From Shinella sumterensis (GTDB lineage: Bacteria; Pseudomonadota; Alphaproteobacteria; Rhizobiales; Rhizobiaceae): a DNA stretch of 64,000 nt. Made by a program: the position numbers and the translations under genes. The stretch spans positions 496,001 through 560,000 of the forward strand of contig NZ_MYFN02000001.1 of the NCBI RefSeq assembly GCF_004514425.2, in the 5' to 3' direction. Below are positions 46,271 through 54,534 of the stretch, piece by piece. Positions within the stretch are counted from its first letter, which is position 1; each line of letters starts with the position of its first letter. Below the pieces are notes generated by a model. It worked only from the letters and a program-made list of their open reading frames with translations. It was not told the DNA's origin and did not search any database.

Positions 46271-46309
46271 TGCAGCACCTGCAACACCTGTTGCAGGCGA
46301 TCTGTTGCA
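46271..46309 (+). promoter_or_regulatory. Enhancer cluster for the AcoR-type activator
   Basis: CTGCAACA (46279-46286) and TGTTGCAG (46289-46296) form a perfect palindrome around CC. TGTTGCA recurs at 46303-46309 and TGCAGCACC at 46271-46279. The palindrome centre is about 95 bases upstream of the -24 element, a normal enhancer distance for sigma-54 systems. Confidence 0.7.
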
Positions 46310-46381
46310 TTTGTCGGAAGCGTGTAGGGTGCTTCCTTGCAAGATCCTGATAATGCTAAACAAATAGGCATGCCGATTTTC

Positions 46382-46397
46382 TGGCACGACGCTTGCT
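46382..46397 (+). promoter_or_regulatory. Sigma-54 promoter
   Basis: TGGCACGACGCTTGCT matches the -24/-12 consensus (GG at 46383, GC at 46395) exactly. It lies 40 bases before the dehydrogenase start codon. Confidence 0.88.
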
Positions 46398-46436
46398 GTC
46401 CCTCCTGTGCAAGAACAACATCAGGAGGGAATACCC

Positions 46437-47510
46437 ATGAAAGCTCTGCGCTTTCACGCTGCCAAGGATCTGCGTATCGATACGATCGATCCTCCGCCAT
46501 CGCCCGGCCCGGGCGAGGTGCTGGTCGAAAACCGCTTTTGCGGGATTTGCGGCACGGATCTGCATGAATATGCCTATGGTCCGATCTTCGTTCCCAGGGA
46601 TCCGCATCCCTTTACCGGCGCGCACGGTCCGCAGGTTCTCGGTCATGAATTCGGCGGCGTCGTCAAGGCGGTCGGCGAGGGCGTCGGCCACGTGAAGCCG
46701 GGCGACCGGGTTTCGGTCCAGCCGCTCATCATGCCGCGCCGCGGCGACTACTACGCCGACCGCGGTCTCTTCCACCTGAGCAGTGACCTCGCGCTCGTCG
46801 GCCTTTCCTGGCATTCCGGCGGCATGGCGCAAGCCGCGCTTCTGAACGACTACAACGTCCAACCCATTCCCGACGAATTGAGCGATCAGGAGGCCGCCCT
46901 CATCGAGCCGACCGCGGTTGCCGTCTACGCCTGCGACCGCGCCGGTGTGACCGCCGGCAACAGCGTTCTTGTGACCGGTGCAGGGCCGATCGGCATTCTC
47001 GTCGCCATGGCGGCGCGGGCGGCCGGGGCCTCGCAGATATTTCTTTCCGACCTCAACGATACGCGGCTGGCGCTGGCCCGTGAAGCGCTGGGCGAGGTCC
47101 GCACCATCAATCCGAAGACGGAGAAGGTGGGAGACGTCATCCGCGCCGAGACCGAAGGCGGCGTGGGTTGCGACGTCGCCATCGAATGCGTCGGCAACGA
47201 GCATGCGCTGAAGAACTGCGCCGATGCCGTACGCAAACAGGGCGTCGTGGTGCAGACCGGGCTTCATCCGGGTGAGAATCCGTTGAACTGGTTCGACGTC
47301 ACGTTCAAGGACATCGATATCCGCGGGTCCTGGGCCTATCCGACCCATTATTGGCCGCGCGTCGCCCGGCTGATTGCCAGCGGCCAGATCCCGGCAAGCC
47401 GGATCGTCACGAAGTATGTCTCGCTCGGCGAGGCTGTCACCGAAGGGTTCGACCAGCTGCTCGACCCTGCCGGCCGGCATCTGAAGATCCTGATCGACCT
47501 GTCGCGATAG
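46437..47510 (+). CDS. Zinc-dependent alcohol dehydrogenase (2,3-butanediol dehydrogenase-like)
   Basis: This 357-residue medium-chain dehydrogenase has a catalytic zinc site in FCGICGTDLHEY and GHEFGGVVKAVGEGV, and an NAD-binding loop VTGAGPIGILVAM (near 180). It lacks the four-cysteine structural-zinc cluster, as 2,3-butanediol/sorbitol-type dehydrogenases often do. The ATG at 46437 has AGGAGG 8 bases upstream. It is driven by the sigma-54 promoter. It probably oxidises a secondary alcohol or diol to a ketone; the monooxygenase that follows may use that ketone. Confidence 0.87.
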   Translation: MKALRFHAAKDLRIDTIDPPPSPGPGEVLVENRFCGICGTDLHEYAYGPIFVPRDPHPFTGAHGPQVLGHEFGGVVKAVGEGVGHVKPGDRVSVQPLIMPRRGDYYADRGLFHLSSDLALVGLSWHSGGMAQAALLNDYNVQPIPDELSDQEAALIEPTAVAVYACDRAGVTAGNSVLVTGAGPIGILVAMAARAAGASQIFLSDLNDTRLALAREALGEVRTINPKTEKVGDVIRAETEGGVGCDVAIECVGNEHALKNCADAVRKQGVVVQTGLHPGENPLNWFDVTFKDIDIRGSWAYPTHYWPRVARLIASGQIPASRIVTKYVSLGEAVTEGFDQLLDPAGRHLKILIDLSR

Positions 47511-47524
47511 GTCGGTCCGTTCTG

Positions 47525-47552
47525 CGGGACGGTTGAGGAGCCGTCCCGTTTT
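47525..47552 (+). terminator. Rho-independent terminator between dehydrogenase and monooxygenase genes
   Basis: CGGGACGG (47525-47532) and CCGTCCCG (47541-47548) form an 8-bp stem with an 8-base loop, followed by TTTT. It lies 14 bases after the stop and 23 before the next start, so it would attenuate transcription into the monooxygenase. Confidence 0.75.
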
Positions 47553-47575
47553 CCCACTGAGCAGGAGGAGAAACT

Positions 47576-49375
47576 ATGCTCGAGAAAACCCCCACGACCC
47601 GCGTCCAGACACTTCTCGATACGCTCGGCGCCGCCCTTGCCGCCGGCCGTATCGACGAGGCCGTCAATCTCTTCGCCGAGGAATGCTACTGGCGCGATCT
47701 CGTCGCCTTCACCTGGAACATCAAGACGGTGGAAGGGCGCGATCAGGTGCGCGACATGCTGCAAGCGCAGCTGTCGACGGCCAAGCCGTCCAGCTGGCGC
47801 GTCGCTGCCGGCGAGGAAGCGACGGAAGCCGAAGGTGTTCTGGAAAGCTGGATTACCTTCGAGACGGCCACCGGGCGCGGCTATGGCCTCGTGCGCTTCA
47901 AGAACGGTCTGATCTGGACGTTGTTGACGGCACTTTCCGAGCTGAAGGGCCACGAGGAGAAATCGGGTTTCACGCGCCCTCTCGGCGCCAAGCATGGCCA
48001 GGACCTCGGTGCCAAGACCTGGAAGGAGGAGCGTGAAGAAGAGGAGCGCACGCTCGGTTACGAAAAGCAGCCCTATGTCGTGATCATCGGTGGCGGGCAG
48101 GGCGGCATCGCGCTCGGCGCGCGGCTGCGCCAGCTCGGCGTGCCCACTATTATCCTGGAGAAGAACGACCGGCCCGGCGACAGCTGGCGCAAGCGCTACA
48201 AGTCGCTCTGCCTGCACGACCCCGTCTGGTATGATCATCTGCCCTATATCGACTTCCCGAAGAACTGGCCCGTCTTCGCGCCGAAGGACAAGATCGGCGA
48301 CTGGCTGGAATTCTATACGAAGGTGATGGAGCTGAACTATTGGACGCGCTCCACCGCCAAGTCAGCGAAATGGGACGAGGCAACGAAAGAGTGGACCATC
48401 GTCGTCGACCGCGATGGCGAAGAGGTGGTGCTGCGGCCGAAGCAGCTGGTCTTTGCCACCGGCATGTCCGGAAAGGCTAATATCCCTGACTTCAAGGGCC
48501 GCGAGCGGTTCCGCGGCGAGCAGCACCATTCCTCGCAGCATCCCGGACCGGATGGCTACAAGGGCAAGAAAGTCGTGGTGATCGGCTCGAACAACTCTGC
48601 GCACGACATCTGCGCCGCCCTTTACGAGGCCGGTGTCGATGTCACGATGATCCAGCGGTCGACGACCCATATCGTCAAATCCGATACGCTGATGGATATC
48701 GGCCTCGGTTCGCTCTATTCCGAGCAGGCCCTGGCGAATGGGGTGACGACGGCGAAGGCCGATCTCATCTTCGCGTCATTGCCCTACCGAATCATGCACG
48801 AGTTTCAGATCCCGCTCTATGACAAGATGCGCGAGCGCGACGCCGACTTCTACGCGGCGCTGGAAAAGGCGGGCTTCCAGCTTGATTGGGGCGCGGATGG
48901 TTCGGGTCTCTTCATGAAGTATCTGCGCCGCGGCTCCGGCTACTACATCGATATCGGCGCCTCGCAGCTGATCATCGATGGCAAGGTGAAGCTGGCGGCG
49001 GGCCAGGTCGAGGAAATCACGGAGAATTCCGTGAAGCTCTCGGGCGGCAAGGAGATCCCGGCCGATGTCATCGTCTATGCGACGGGCTACGGCTCGATGA
49101 ACGGCTGGGTCGCCGATCTCATCGACCAGGAGACGGCCGACAAGGTCGGCAAGGTGTGGGGGCTTGGCTCGGATACGCCCAAGGATCCCGGTCCGTGGGA
49201 AGGCGAGCAGCGCAACATGTGGAAGCCGACACAGCAGGAAGCCCTATGGTTCCATGGCGGAAACCTGCACCAGTCGCGCCACTACTCGCAGTACCTCGCC
49301 CTGCAATTGAAGGCACGACTGGAGAACATTCCCACTCCGGTCTACGGCCTCCAGGCCGTTCATCACCGAAAGTAG
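47576..49375 (+). CDS. Flavin-containing monooxygenase with N-terminal NTF2-like domain
   Basis: This 599-residue protein has an N-terminal region (about 1-130) that resembles the NTF2/SnoaL fold (LFAEECYWRDLVAFTW). A class B flavoprotein monooxygenase follows, with FAD motif VIIGGGQGGIALGARL (near 169), an FMO-type motif FRGEQHHSSQHP and NADPH motif IGSNNSAHDICAALYEAG (near 336). The ATATGYG-type motif is VYATGYGSMNG. Such enzymes hydroxylate or perform Baeyer-Villiger oxidation of ketones. It follows a ketone-forming dehydrogenase and an AcoR-type regulator. Exact substrate unknown. GCAGGAGGAG is its ribosome site. Confidence 0.83.
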   Translation: MLEKTPTTRVQTLLDTLGAALAAGRIDEAVNLFAEECYWRDLVAFTWNIKTVEGRDQVRDMLQAQLSTAKPSSWRVAAGEEATEAEGVLESWITFETATGRGYGLVRFKNGLIWTLLTALSELKGHEEKSGFTRPLGAKHGQDLGAKTWKEEREEEERTLGYEKQPYVVIIGGGQGGIALGARLRQLGVPTIILEKNDRPGDSWRKRYKSLCLHDPVWYDHLPYIDFPKNWPVFAPKDKIGDWLEFYTKVMELNYWTRSTAKSAKWDEATKEWTIVVDRDGEEVVLRPKQLVFATGMSGKANIPDFKGRERFRGEQHHSSQHPGPDGYKGKKVVVIGSNNSAHDICAALYEAGVDVTMIQRSTTHIVKSDTLMDIGLGSLYSEQALANGVTTAKADLIFASLPYRIMHEFQIPLYDKMRERDADFYAALEKAGFQLDWGADGSGLFMKYLRRGSGYYIDIGASQLIIDGKVKLAAGQVEEITENSVKLSGGKEIPADVIVYATGYGSMNGWVADLIDQETADKVGKVWGLGSDTPKDPGPWEGEQRNMWKPTQQEALWFHGGNLHQSRHYSQYLALQLKARLENIPTPVYGLQAVHHRK

Positions 49376-49386
49376 AGTGCGTCAAA

Positions 49387-49413
49387 GCAGGCGGCCCGCC
49401 GAGGGCCGCCTGC
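49387..49413. terminator. Bidirectional terminator-like hairpin
   Basis: GCAGGCGGCCC (49387-49397) and GGGCCGCCTGC (49403-49413) form a perfect 11-bp stem with a 5-base loop, between convergent genes. No T-tract. Confidence 0.65.
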
Positions 49414-49477
49414 CGTCACTGCCGATAGGCAAGCTTCCGGAGACGCAAGTGCGCAACCATTTCAGAACCACGGACCT

Positions 49478-50554
49478 CTAGTGGGTTGCCGGCAACCGTT
49501 TCTCGGTTTTCGCATCAAAGAGATGGACGCTGTCCGGGTTGCCGCGGAAATGGAGGGTCTCACCAACCTGAAGCGTGCTGTTGCGGGGAAATTCGACGCT
49601 CAGCATCTTCGAATGCCCGATTTCAATGTAGCCGTATGTCTGGCTTCCCAAGCGTTCGGCGACAACCAGTTCCCCGCTGAACCATGCCTCCTCGGGCGAA
49701 CATTGCACGAGATCTTCGGGCCGCAGGCCCACAACAACCGGTCTGCCCGCGTTGGAAGCGCCCGCGACTCCGTCGAATTTGACCGTCCGGCCAAGGACCT
49801 CGATCGCGCCCGCCGAGAGGTTTGCAGGAATTGTGTTCATGGTCGGGCTGCCGATGAAACGCGCGACGAAGAGGCTGGCCGGGTTGTGGTAGAGTTCCAG
49901 CGGCTTGCCGATCTGCTCGACAACCCCGCTGTTCATGACGACGATGCGGTCTGCGAGCGTCATCGCTTCCACCTGATCATGCGTGACATAGATGGTGGTC
50001 GCCTTCATGCGGTTGTGCAGCTTGGCGATTTCCAGGCGCATCTCGACCCGCAGCGCGGCATCGAGGTTTGAAAGCGGTTCATCGAAGAGGAATGCGGCCG
50101 GCTCGCGAACGATTGCGCGCCCCATGGCGACGCGCTGGCGCTGTCCGCCCGACAGCTGGGCCGGCCGCCGTTCGAGGTAATCCGTGATCTTCAGGATTTC
50201 CGCGGCGTGCTGGACGCGTCCGTTGATGTCCTCATCCTTGTTTCCCCGCATCTTGAGGCCGAAGGACATGTTCTCCCGTACGCTCATATGCGGATAAAGG
50301 GCATAATCCTGGAAGACCATTGCGATATTGCGCTCGGCGGGCGGCAGCAGGTTGACCACCCTGCCTTCGATATTGAGTTCTCCGCCCGTGATCTCCTCCA
50401 GGCCGGCAATCATGCGCAAAAGGGTGGATTTACCACAGCCGGACGGACCGATGAGCACCAGAAACTCGCCGCTCTGTATGTCGATGTCGATATCATGAAT
50501 GACTTTCAGATTGCCGTATGACTTCTGGATTTCCTTCAGTGCAATTCCAGCCAC
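49478..50554 (-). CDS. Sugar ABC transporter ATP-binding protein (UgpC/MsmK family)
   Basis: This 358-residue ATPase has Walker A GPSGCGKS, Q-loop VFQDYALYPHMSV, signature LSGGQRQR, Walker B FLFDEPLSNLDA and H-loop VTHDQVEAMTLADR. The C-terminal TOBE domain (from about 240) has GLRPEDLV. All motifs are canonical. It is transcribed away from the GntR gene across a perfect inverted repeat. The binding protein and permeases at 52337-55364 have no ATPase beside them, so this is most likely the ATPase of that importer. Confidence 0.92.
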   Translation of the reverse strand: MAGIALKEIQKSYGNLKVIHDIDIDIQSGEFLVLIGPSGCGKSTLLRMIAGLEEITGGELNIEGRVVNLLPPAERNIAMVFQDYALYPHMSVRENMSFGLKMRGNKDEDINGRVQHAAEILKITDYLERRPAQLSGGQRQRVAMGRAIVREPAAFLFDEPLSNLDAALRVEMRLEIAKLHNRMKATTIYVTHDQVEAMTLADRIVVMNSGVVEQIGKPLELYHNPASLFVARFIGSPTMNTIPANLSAGAIEVLGRTVKFDGVAGASNAGRPVVVGLRPEDLVQCSPEEAWFSGELVVAERLGSQTYGYIEIGHSKMLSVEFPRNSTLQVGETLHFRGNPDSVHLFDAKTEKRLPATH

Positions 50555-50588
50555 GATTTCCTCCTAAGCGCAACTTTCGTGCTTGACG

Positions 50589-50618
50589 ATCATTATCGAT
50601 GTCAATATCGATAATGAT
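50589..50618. promoter_or_regulatory. Perfect 12-bp inverted repeat operator
   Basis: ATCATTATCGAT (50589-50600) and its exact reverse complement (50607-50618) flank a 6-base spacer. The site is between the divergent ATPase and GntR genes, 34 bases from the ATPase start and 33 from the GntR ATG. It overlaps a TTGACG/TATCGA pair that could be a promoter, so a repressor here could block transcription both ways. Confidence 0.75.
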
Positions 50619-50651
50619 AAGTTCAAGAATACGCAACAGCTCAGGCAGGTC

Positions 50652-51332
50652 ATGATGGCGTATTTTCCACCACGGCAGACGAACACCAAATCGCTAAAGT
50701 CAGGCGCGGCGTTCGATGCGCTGAAGCGCGACATCATGTTGGGCGTGCTCGAGCCTGGCACCGGTTTGACCGAGCTGGAGCTTGCCGCCCATTTCCAATG
50801 CAGCCAGGGGACGGTCCGCGAAGCGTTGCTGCAGTTGCAGGAAGAGGGGCTTGTCCTGCGGAAGGGCCGTCGCGGAACGCAGGTGTCCGAGTGTACGGAG
50901 GACGAGGCGATCGAGATGTTTCGGCTGCGCCAGCAGATCGAGGGCAACGGCATGGTGCGGGTGATGCGCTCGCCGAGCCGCACCTTGATCAAGGATCTCG
51001 GTGAGTTGCTGAACAAGATGCTGAAGGCGGCCGCCGCTGCCGATGAGCTGGAGCTTGCTTCGTTCGACCGCGATTTCCATCGCCGTATTTTCGAGGATGC
51101 CAATCTGCCGGCGCTCGATCCGATCCTGCATCGTTGCCTGGTTCACAACCATCGTTTCAAGATCTCCCGCAGTCCGATGTCCCGCGATCTGGAAGCGACC
51201 GCACTTCGCCACCGCAGCATCATCGAGGCGATCGAGAGCGGAGACCCGCGCCGCGCAACGGTCTCCATGCAGCATCATATTGCAACCATCGTCGACCTCG
51301 GTCCGGAGGTGTTCCCGGAGGCGGTGCAGTGA
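50652..51332 (+). CDS. GntR-family regulator (FCD type)
   Basis: This 226-residue regulator has a winged helix-turn-helix (LGVLEPGTGLTELELAAHF, then QGTVREALLQL and KGRRGTQVS) and an FCD ligand domain (FDRDFHRRIFEDANLPAL, then NHRFK and HHIATIV). I prefer the ATG at 50652 to the in-frame TTG at 50583, since the longer form would place the perfect operator repeat inside the coding region. It likely binds that repeat and senses a sugar acid or phosphate. It overlaps the esterase by GTGA. Confidence 0.87.
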   Translation: MMAYFPPRQTNTKSLKSGAAFDALKRDIMLGVLEPGTGLTELELAAHFQCSQGTVREALLQLQEEGLVLRKGRRGTQVSECTEDEAIEMFRLRQQIEGNGMVRVMRSPSRTLIKDLGELLNKMLKAAAAADELELASFDRDFHRRIFEDANLPALDPILHRCLVHNHRFKISRSPMSRDLEATALRHRSIIEAIESGDPRRATVSMQHHIATIVDLGPEVFPEAVQ

Positions 51333-52312
51333 GCGACGGTCCGGGCCTGACCGGCGTGCTGTCGCCTGAAACCGTTGCCTTGGTCGAAAGGACTTTGGCG
51401 GAGCTCGGGCCTTTGCCGGATCCGACGACATTGCCGCCGGCCGAAGGGCGGGCTCAATCCCTGCTTGCCAACGCGCGCTGCAACGTCGACTTGCCGCCCA
51501 TGCACCGGGCGTCCGAGATATGGCTCGACGAAGATGCCGAACTCGGCGCTGCGCGGTGTCGTGTGAGGGTCCTTGTGCCGCCGGATGCAGGCGTGGGCGC
51601 CATACTCTTTGTACACGGCGGCGGTTTTGCCTTTTGCTCGCCGGAAACGCATGAGCGCTGCGCCCGCGTATTGGCGATCGAAAGCGGCCTGCCTGTCGTA
51701 TTGCCCGATTACCGGCTGGCCCCCGAACATCCCTTTCCGGCCGGCCTGAAGGACGTCATTTCGGTCCTTCGCAGCATTTTCGATGCGACGGAGAGCATTG
51801 GCGTTTCGCGCGGTCCCCTGCTGGTATCCGGCGATTCCGCCGGTGCGAACCTCGCGCTTGCGGCGATGCTGCACGAGCAGGCCGCAGGACGCGGCCTTCC
51901 GGACGGCGCGCTGCTTTTCTACGGCAATTATGCCCGCTCGTTCGAGACGCCGTCCTACATCCGCTTCAGCGAGGGGCCCGGCCTGACCCGGGGTAAGATG
52001 CAGCGCTACTGGTCTTTCTATGCCGGCGGGCAGGAAATTGAGGCGGACCCTTTGGCATGCCCGCTGGTTGCCGGCGATGCCGAGTTGGCAGCCTTGCCAC
52101 CGCTGCATCTGATGGCGGCGGCAGTCGATCCGTTGCTGTCGGACACCTTGATGCTGAGCGATCGTCTCAAGGCGCTCGGTCGAGACGACGAACTGAGCAT
52201 CGTGCCCGGCGTCATGCATGGCTTCCTGCAAAACACATACGAACTGTCTGCCGCACGGGAGGCTCTGGCGGCGGCGGGGCGTGCAGCAAGGCGGCTAACC
52301 GGCCGCTCTTGA
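51329..52312 (+). CDS. Alpha/beta hydrolase, hormone-sensitive-lipase-like esterase
   Basis: This 327-residue hydrolase of esterase family IV has the oxyanion motif HGGGFAFCSPE, the nucleophile GDSAGANLAL (Ser near 171), acid AAVDPLLSD and His in GVMHGFLQ. It hydrolyses short-chain esters or possibly lactones in the cytosol. The GTG start overlaps the GntR stop and ends 24 bases before a binding-protein gene, so it belongs to the same sugar operon. It may unmask an esterified or lactone substrate. Specificity is unknown. Confidence 0.88.
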   Translation: MSDGPGLTGVLSPETVALVERTLAELGPLPDPTTLPPAEGRAQSLLANARCNVDLPPMHRASEIWLDEDAELGAARCRVRVLVPPDAGVGAILFVHGGGFAFCSPETHERCARVLAIESGLPVVLPDYRLAPEHPFPAGLKDVISVLRSIFDATESIGVSRGPLLVSGDSAGANLALAAMLHEQAAGRGLPDGALLFYGNYARSFETPSYIRFSEGPGLTRGKMQRYWSFYAGGQEIEADPLACPLVAGDAELAALPPLHLMAAAVDPLLSDTLMLSDRLKALGRDDELSIVPGVMHGFLQNTYELSAAREALAAAGRAARRLTGRS

Positions 52313-52336
52313 ACTATCAACTCGGAGGAGGAACAC

Positions 52337-53536
52337 ATGAAATTTTTGAAGACATTGGCGCTCGGCGCGGTTTTGGCGGCATCCGCCGCGTTTACCCAGG
52401 CCCAGGCGGAAACCGTTCGCTTCTGGTATCACTTCGACAATCCGGCCAATCCCATGGGCGATCTTGTCAAGAAGTTCGAGGCTGCCAATCCGGGCATCAC
52501 CATCGAAGCCGAGAACGTGCCGTGGAACAGCTATTATGACAACCTCTACACATCGCTGGTCGGCGGTAACGCGCCCGACGCGGCGATGGTCAAGCTTTTC
52601 GCCCAGCCTCGTCTTGTCGAGATGGGCGCGCTCGAACCGCTCGCAGAGCGGATCGATGCCTGGCAAGGCAAAGCCGACCTGCTCGACAACCTGCTTGATC
52701 TGAACAAGGGGCCCGACGGCACGCAATATTACCTGCCGATCCAGTATGTCGTTCTTTATCTCTACTACCGGACGGACCTGTTCGAGGCCGCCGGCCTGCA
52801 ACCGCCCAAGACCTGCGAGGAGTTCCGCGACGCGGCCATCAAGCTGACGAAGGCGCCCGAGACCTACGGCTTCGGCCTGCGCGGCGGCAAAGGCGGTTGG
52901 GACCAGTGGGGCGCATTCGTGATGTCGCAGGGCGCGGAGCTGAAGCCGGGCGGATTGGTCAATCCCGAAGCGATCGCGGCAAACCAGTGGCTGATCGACC
53001 TGTTCCAGAAGGACAAGGTCATTCCGCCGTCCGCCCCGAATGATGGTTTCCAGGAAATCATCGCCGCCTTCAAATCCGGCAAAACGGCGATGACCATTCA
53101 CCATATAGGCTCTTCGAAGGACCTGGTGGCCGCGTTGGGCGACAAGGTTTCCGCCGTGCCGGTGCCGGCGTGCGGAAAAGGACGCTGGACGTCCTACGGT
53201 GACGAGTCGCTCGCGATCTTCTCGAATTCCGAAGTGAAGGATGCCGCATGGAAGTGGATATCCTTCCTGGCCGAAGGCGAGAACAATGTCGCATTCAACA
53301 GCGCGACAGGCCAGATGACCGTCACCAAGAGCGGCTCCGCCGACTGGAAGCTGCATGAACGGCGATTTGTCGATGCAACGATCGAGTCTCTGCCGTTTGC
53401 AAAGGTTCTGCCCCAGACTTCCGCCGTGTCGGAGTTCGTCAACACGGCATGGCAGACGCATATGCAGCAGGCGCTCACCGGGCAGATCACCGCGGCGCAG
53501 ATGATGGAACAACTTCAGACGCTGTTTGCCGAGTAA
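52337..53536 (+). CDS. ABC sugar transporter substrate-binding protein
   Basis: This 399-residue family 1 binding protein has a Sec signal peptide (MKFLKTLALGAVLAASAAFT and QAQA), then ETVRFWYHFDNPANP. It has GNAPDAAMVKLFAQP and AFKSGKTAMTIHHIG, as in MalE/UgpB-like proteins. GGAGGAGGA lies upstream. A terminator-like hairpin follows, then two permeases. The matching ATPase is encoded divergently at 49478. The ligand cannot be assigned. Confidence 0.9.
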   Translation: MKFLKTLALGAVLAASAAFTQAQAETVRFWYHFDNPANPMGDLVKKFEAANPGITIEAENVPWNSYYDNLYTSLVGGNAPDAAMVKLFAQPRLVEMGALEPLAERIDAWQGKADLLDNLLDLNKGPDGTQYYLPIQYVVLYLYYRTDLFEAAGLQPPKTCEEFRDAAIKLTKAPETYGFGLRGGKGGWDQWGAFVMSQGAELKPGGLVNPEAIAANQWLIDLFQKDKVIPPSAPNDGFQEIIAAFKSGKTAMTIHHIGSSKDLVAALGDKVSAVPVPACGKGRWTSYGDESLAIFSNSEVKDAAWKWISFLAEGENNVAFNSATGQMTVTKSGSADWKLHERRFVDATIESLPFAKVLPQTSAVSEFVNTAWQTHMQQALTGQITAAQMMEQLQTLFAE

Positions 53537-53552
53537 CACACGCTACCGCATT

Positions 53553-53580
53553 GCCCCGGCATCCGTGTCGGGGCGCTTTT
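53553..53580 (+). terminator. Hairpin with T-tract after binding-protein gene
   Basis: GCCCCGGCA (53553-53561) and TGTCGGGGC (53566-53574) form a 9-pair stem (one G-T pair) closed by TCCG, followed by GCTTTT. It is probably a partial terminator that lowers permease transcription relative to the binding protein. Confidence 0.65.
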
Positions 53581-53610
53581 CCCGGCCTTGAAATGGAGGC
53601 AGGAGCACTC

Positions 53611-54534
53611 ATGTCTTTGTCGAATACTTCCCCCCTACAGCGTCATTGGGTCTTCGCGTGGCGGTCGGAGCGGCTTCTTCCCTATCTTCTGCTTGCGCCT
53701 GCCGTCGTCGTCACCCTTGTCATCGTCTTCATGCCCATGGTGCAGGCGGTCTGGACGAGCTTCTACGATCTCATCCTGTTCAAGCCGAACGCCAGCAAAT
53801 TCGTCGGTTTTGGCAACTATGTGAAGCTTTTCAACGATCCGGTCTTCTGGACCGCGCTGTGGAACACGCTGCTTTGGATCGGCCTCACGGTTCCCTTGCA
53901 AATGGGGCTTGGCCTTCTCGCTGCCCTGCTTCTCAACAGGGAATTTCCATGGCGCGGGCTGGCGCGTGCGTTGATCATTATCCCGTGGGCGCTTCCCAGC
54001 GTCGTCATCGCGCTGATGTGGCGCTGGATCTATGATCCGAACACGGGCGTCCTGAACGATATCCTGGTCTACCTCTCGATCGTTCAAACCGCGGTGCCGT
54101 GGCTGGCCGATCCCGATGTCGCGATCTACGCAATTATCGCGACGCTGACGTGGCAGGGCTTTCCCTTCTTCGCCGTCATGATCCTGGCGGGCCTGCAGGG
54201 CATTCCGAAAAGCCAGTACGAGGCCGCATCGATCGATGGGGCGTCCGCCTGGAGGCAATTCATCCACATAACATTGCCGGGCATCGCGCCGGTCCTGGCG
54301 ACGGCCGGTCTTCTCCGGGTGATATGGGTGGCCAATTCGATGGACGTCATCTTCGTGATGACCGGTGGCGGACCGGGCTATGCGACGCACACGCTACCGC
54401 TCTACGCCTTCATCAAGGCCCGCCAGAATCTCGATTTCGGCTACGGCACGTCTATAGCCGTCACTTTCACCATTCTTCTGGGGGCGTTCGTGGTCCTTTA
54501 TCTCGCCCGCACCATGCGTGAGGTCGAACGATGA
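53611..54534 (+). CDS. ABC sugar transporter permease (UgpA type)
   Basis: This 307-residue permease begins MSLSNTSPLQRHWVFA and has about six helices. The coupling loop is YEAASIDGASAWRQFIHI with the TLPGIAP that follows. It has the usual MTGGGPGYATHTLPLY. The ATG at 53611 is preceded by GGAG. It overlaps the next permease by ATGA. Confidence 0.9.
   Translation: MSLSNTSPLQRHWVFAWRSERLLPYLLLAPAVVVTLVIVFMPMVQAVWTSFYDLILFKPNASKFVGFGNYVKLFNDPVFWTALWNTLLWIGLTVPLQMGLGLLAALLLNREFPWRGLARALIIIPWALPSVVIALMWRWIYDPNTGVLNDILVYLSIVQTAVPWLADPDVAIYAIIATLTWQGFPFFAVMILAGLQGIPKSQYEAASIDGASAWRQFIHITLPGIAPVLATAGLLRVIWVANSMDVIFVMTGGGPGYATHTLPLYAFIKARQNLDFGYGTSIAVTFTILLGAFVVLYLARTMREVER

Noticed and set aside
43718-46387. 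889-codon minus-strand ORF opposite the sigma-54 activator
   Set aside because: The plus strand has all AAA+ and HTH motifs in order; the minus frame has no domain and runs across several real genes.
50583-50651. TTG start of the GntR gene at 50583
   Set aside because: It would put the perfect operator repeat inside the coding region and adds residues not typical of the family; ATG 50652 is better.
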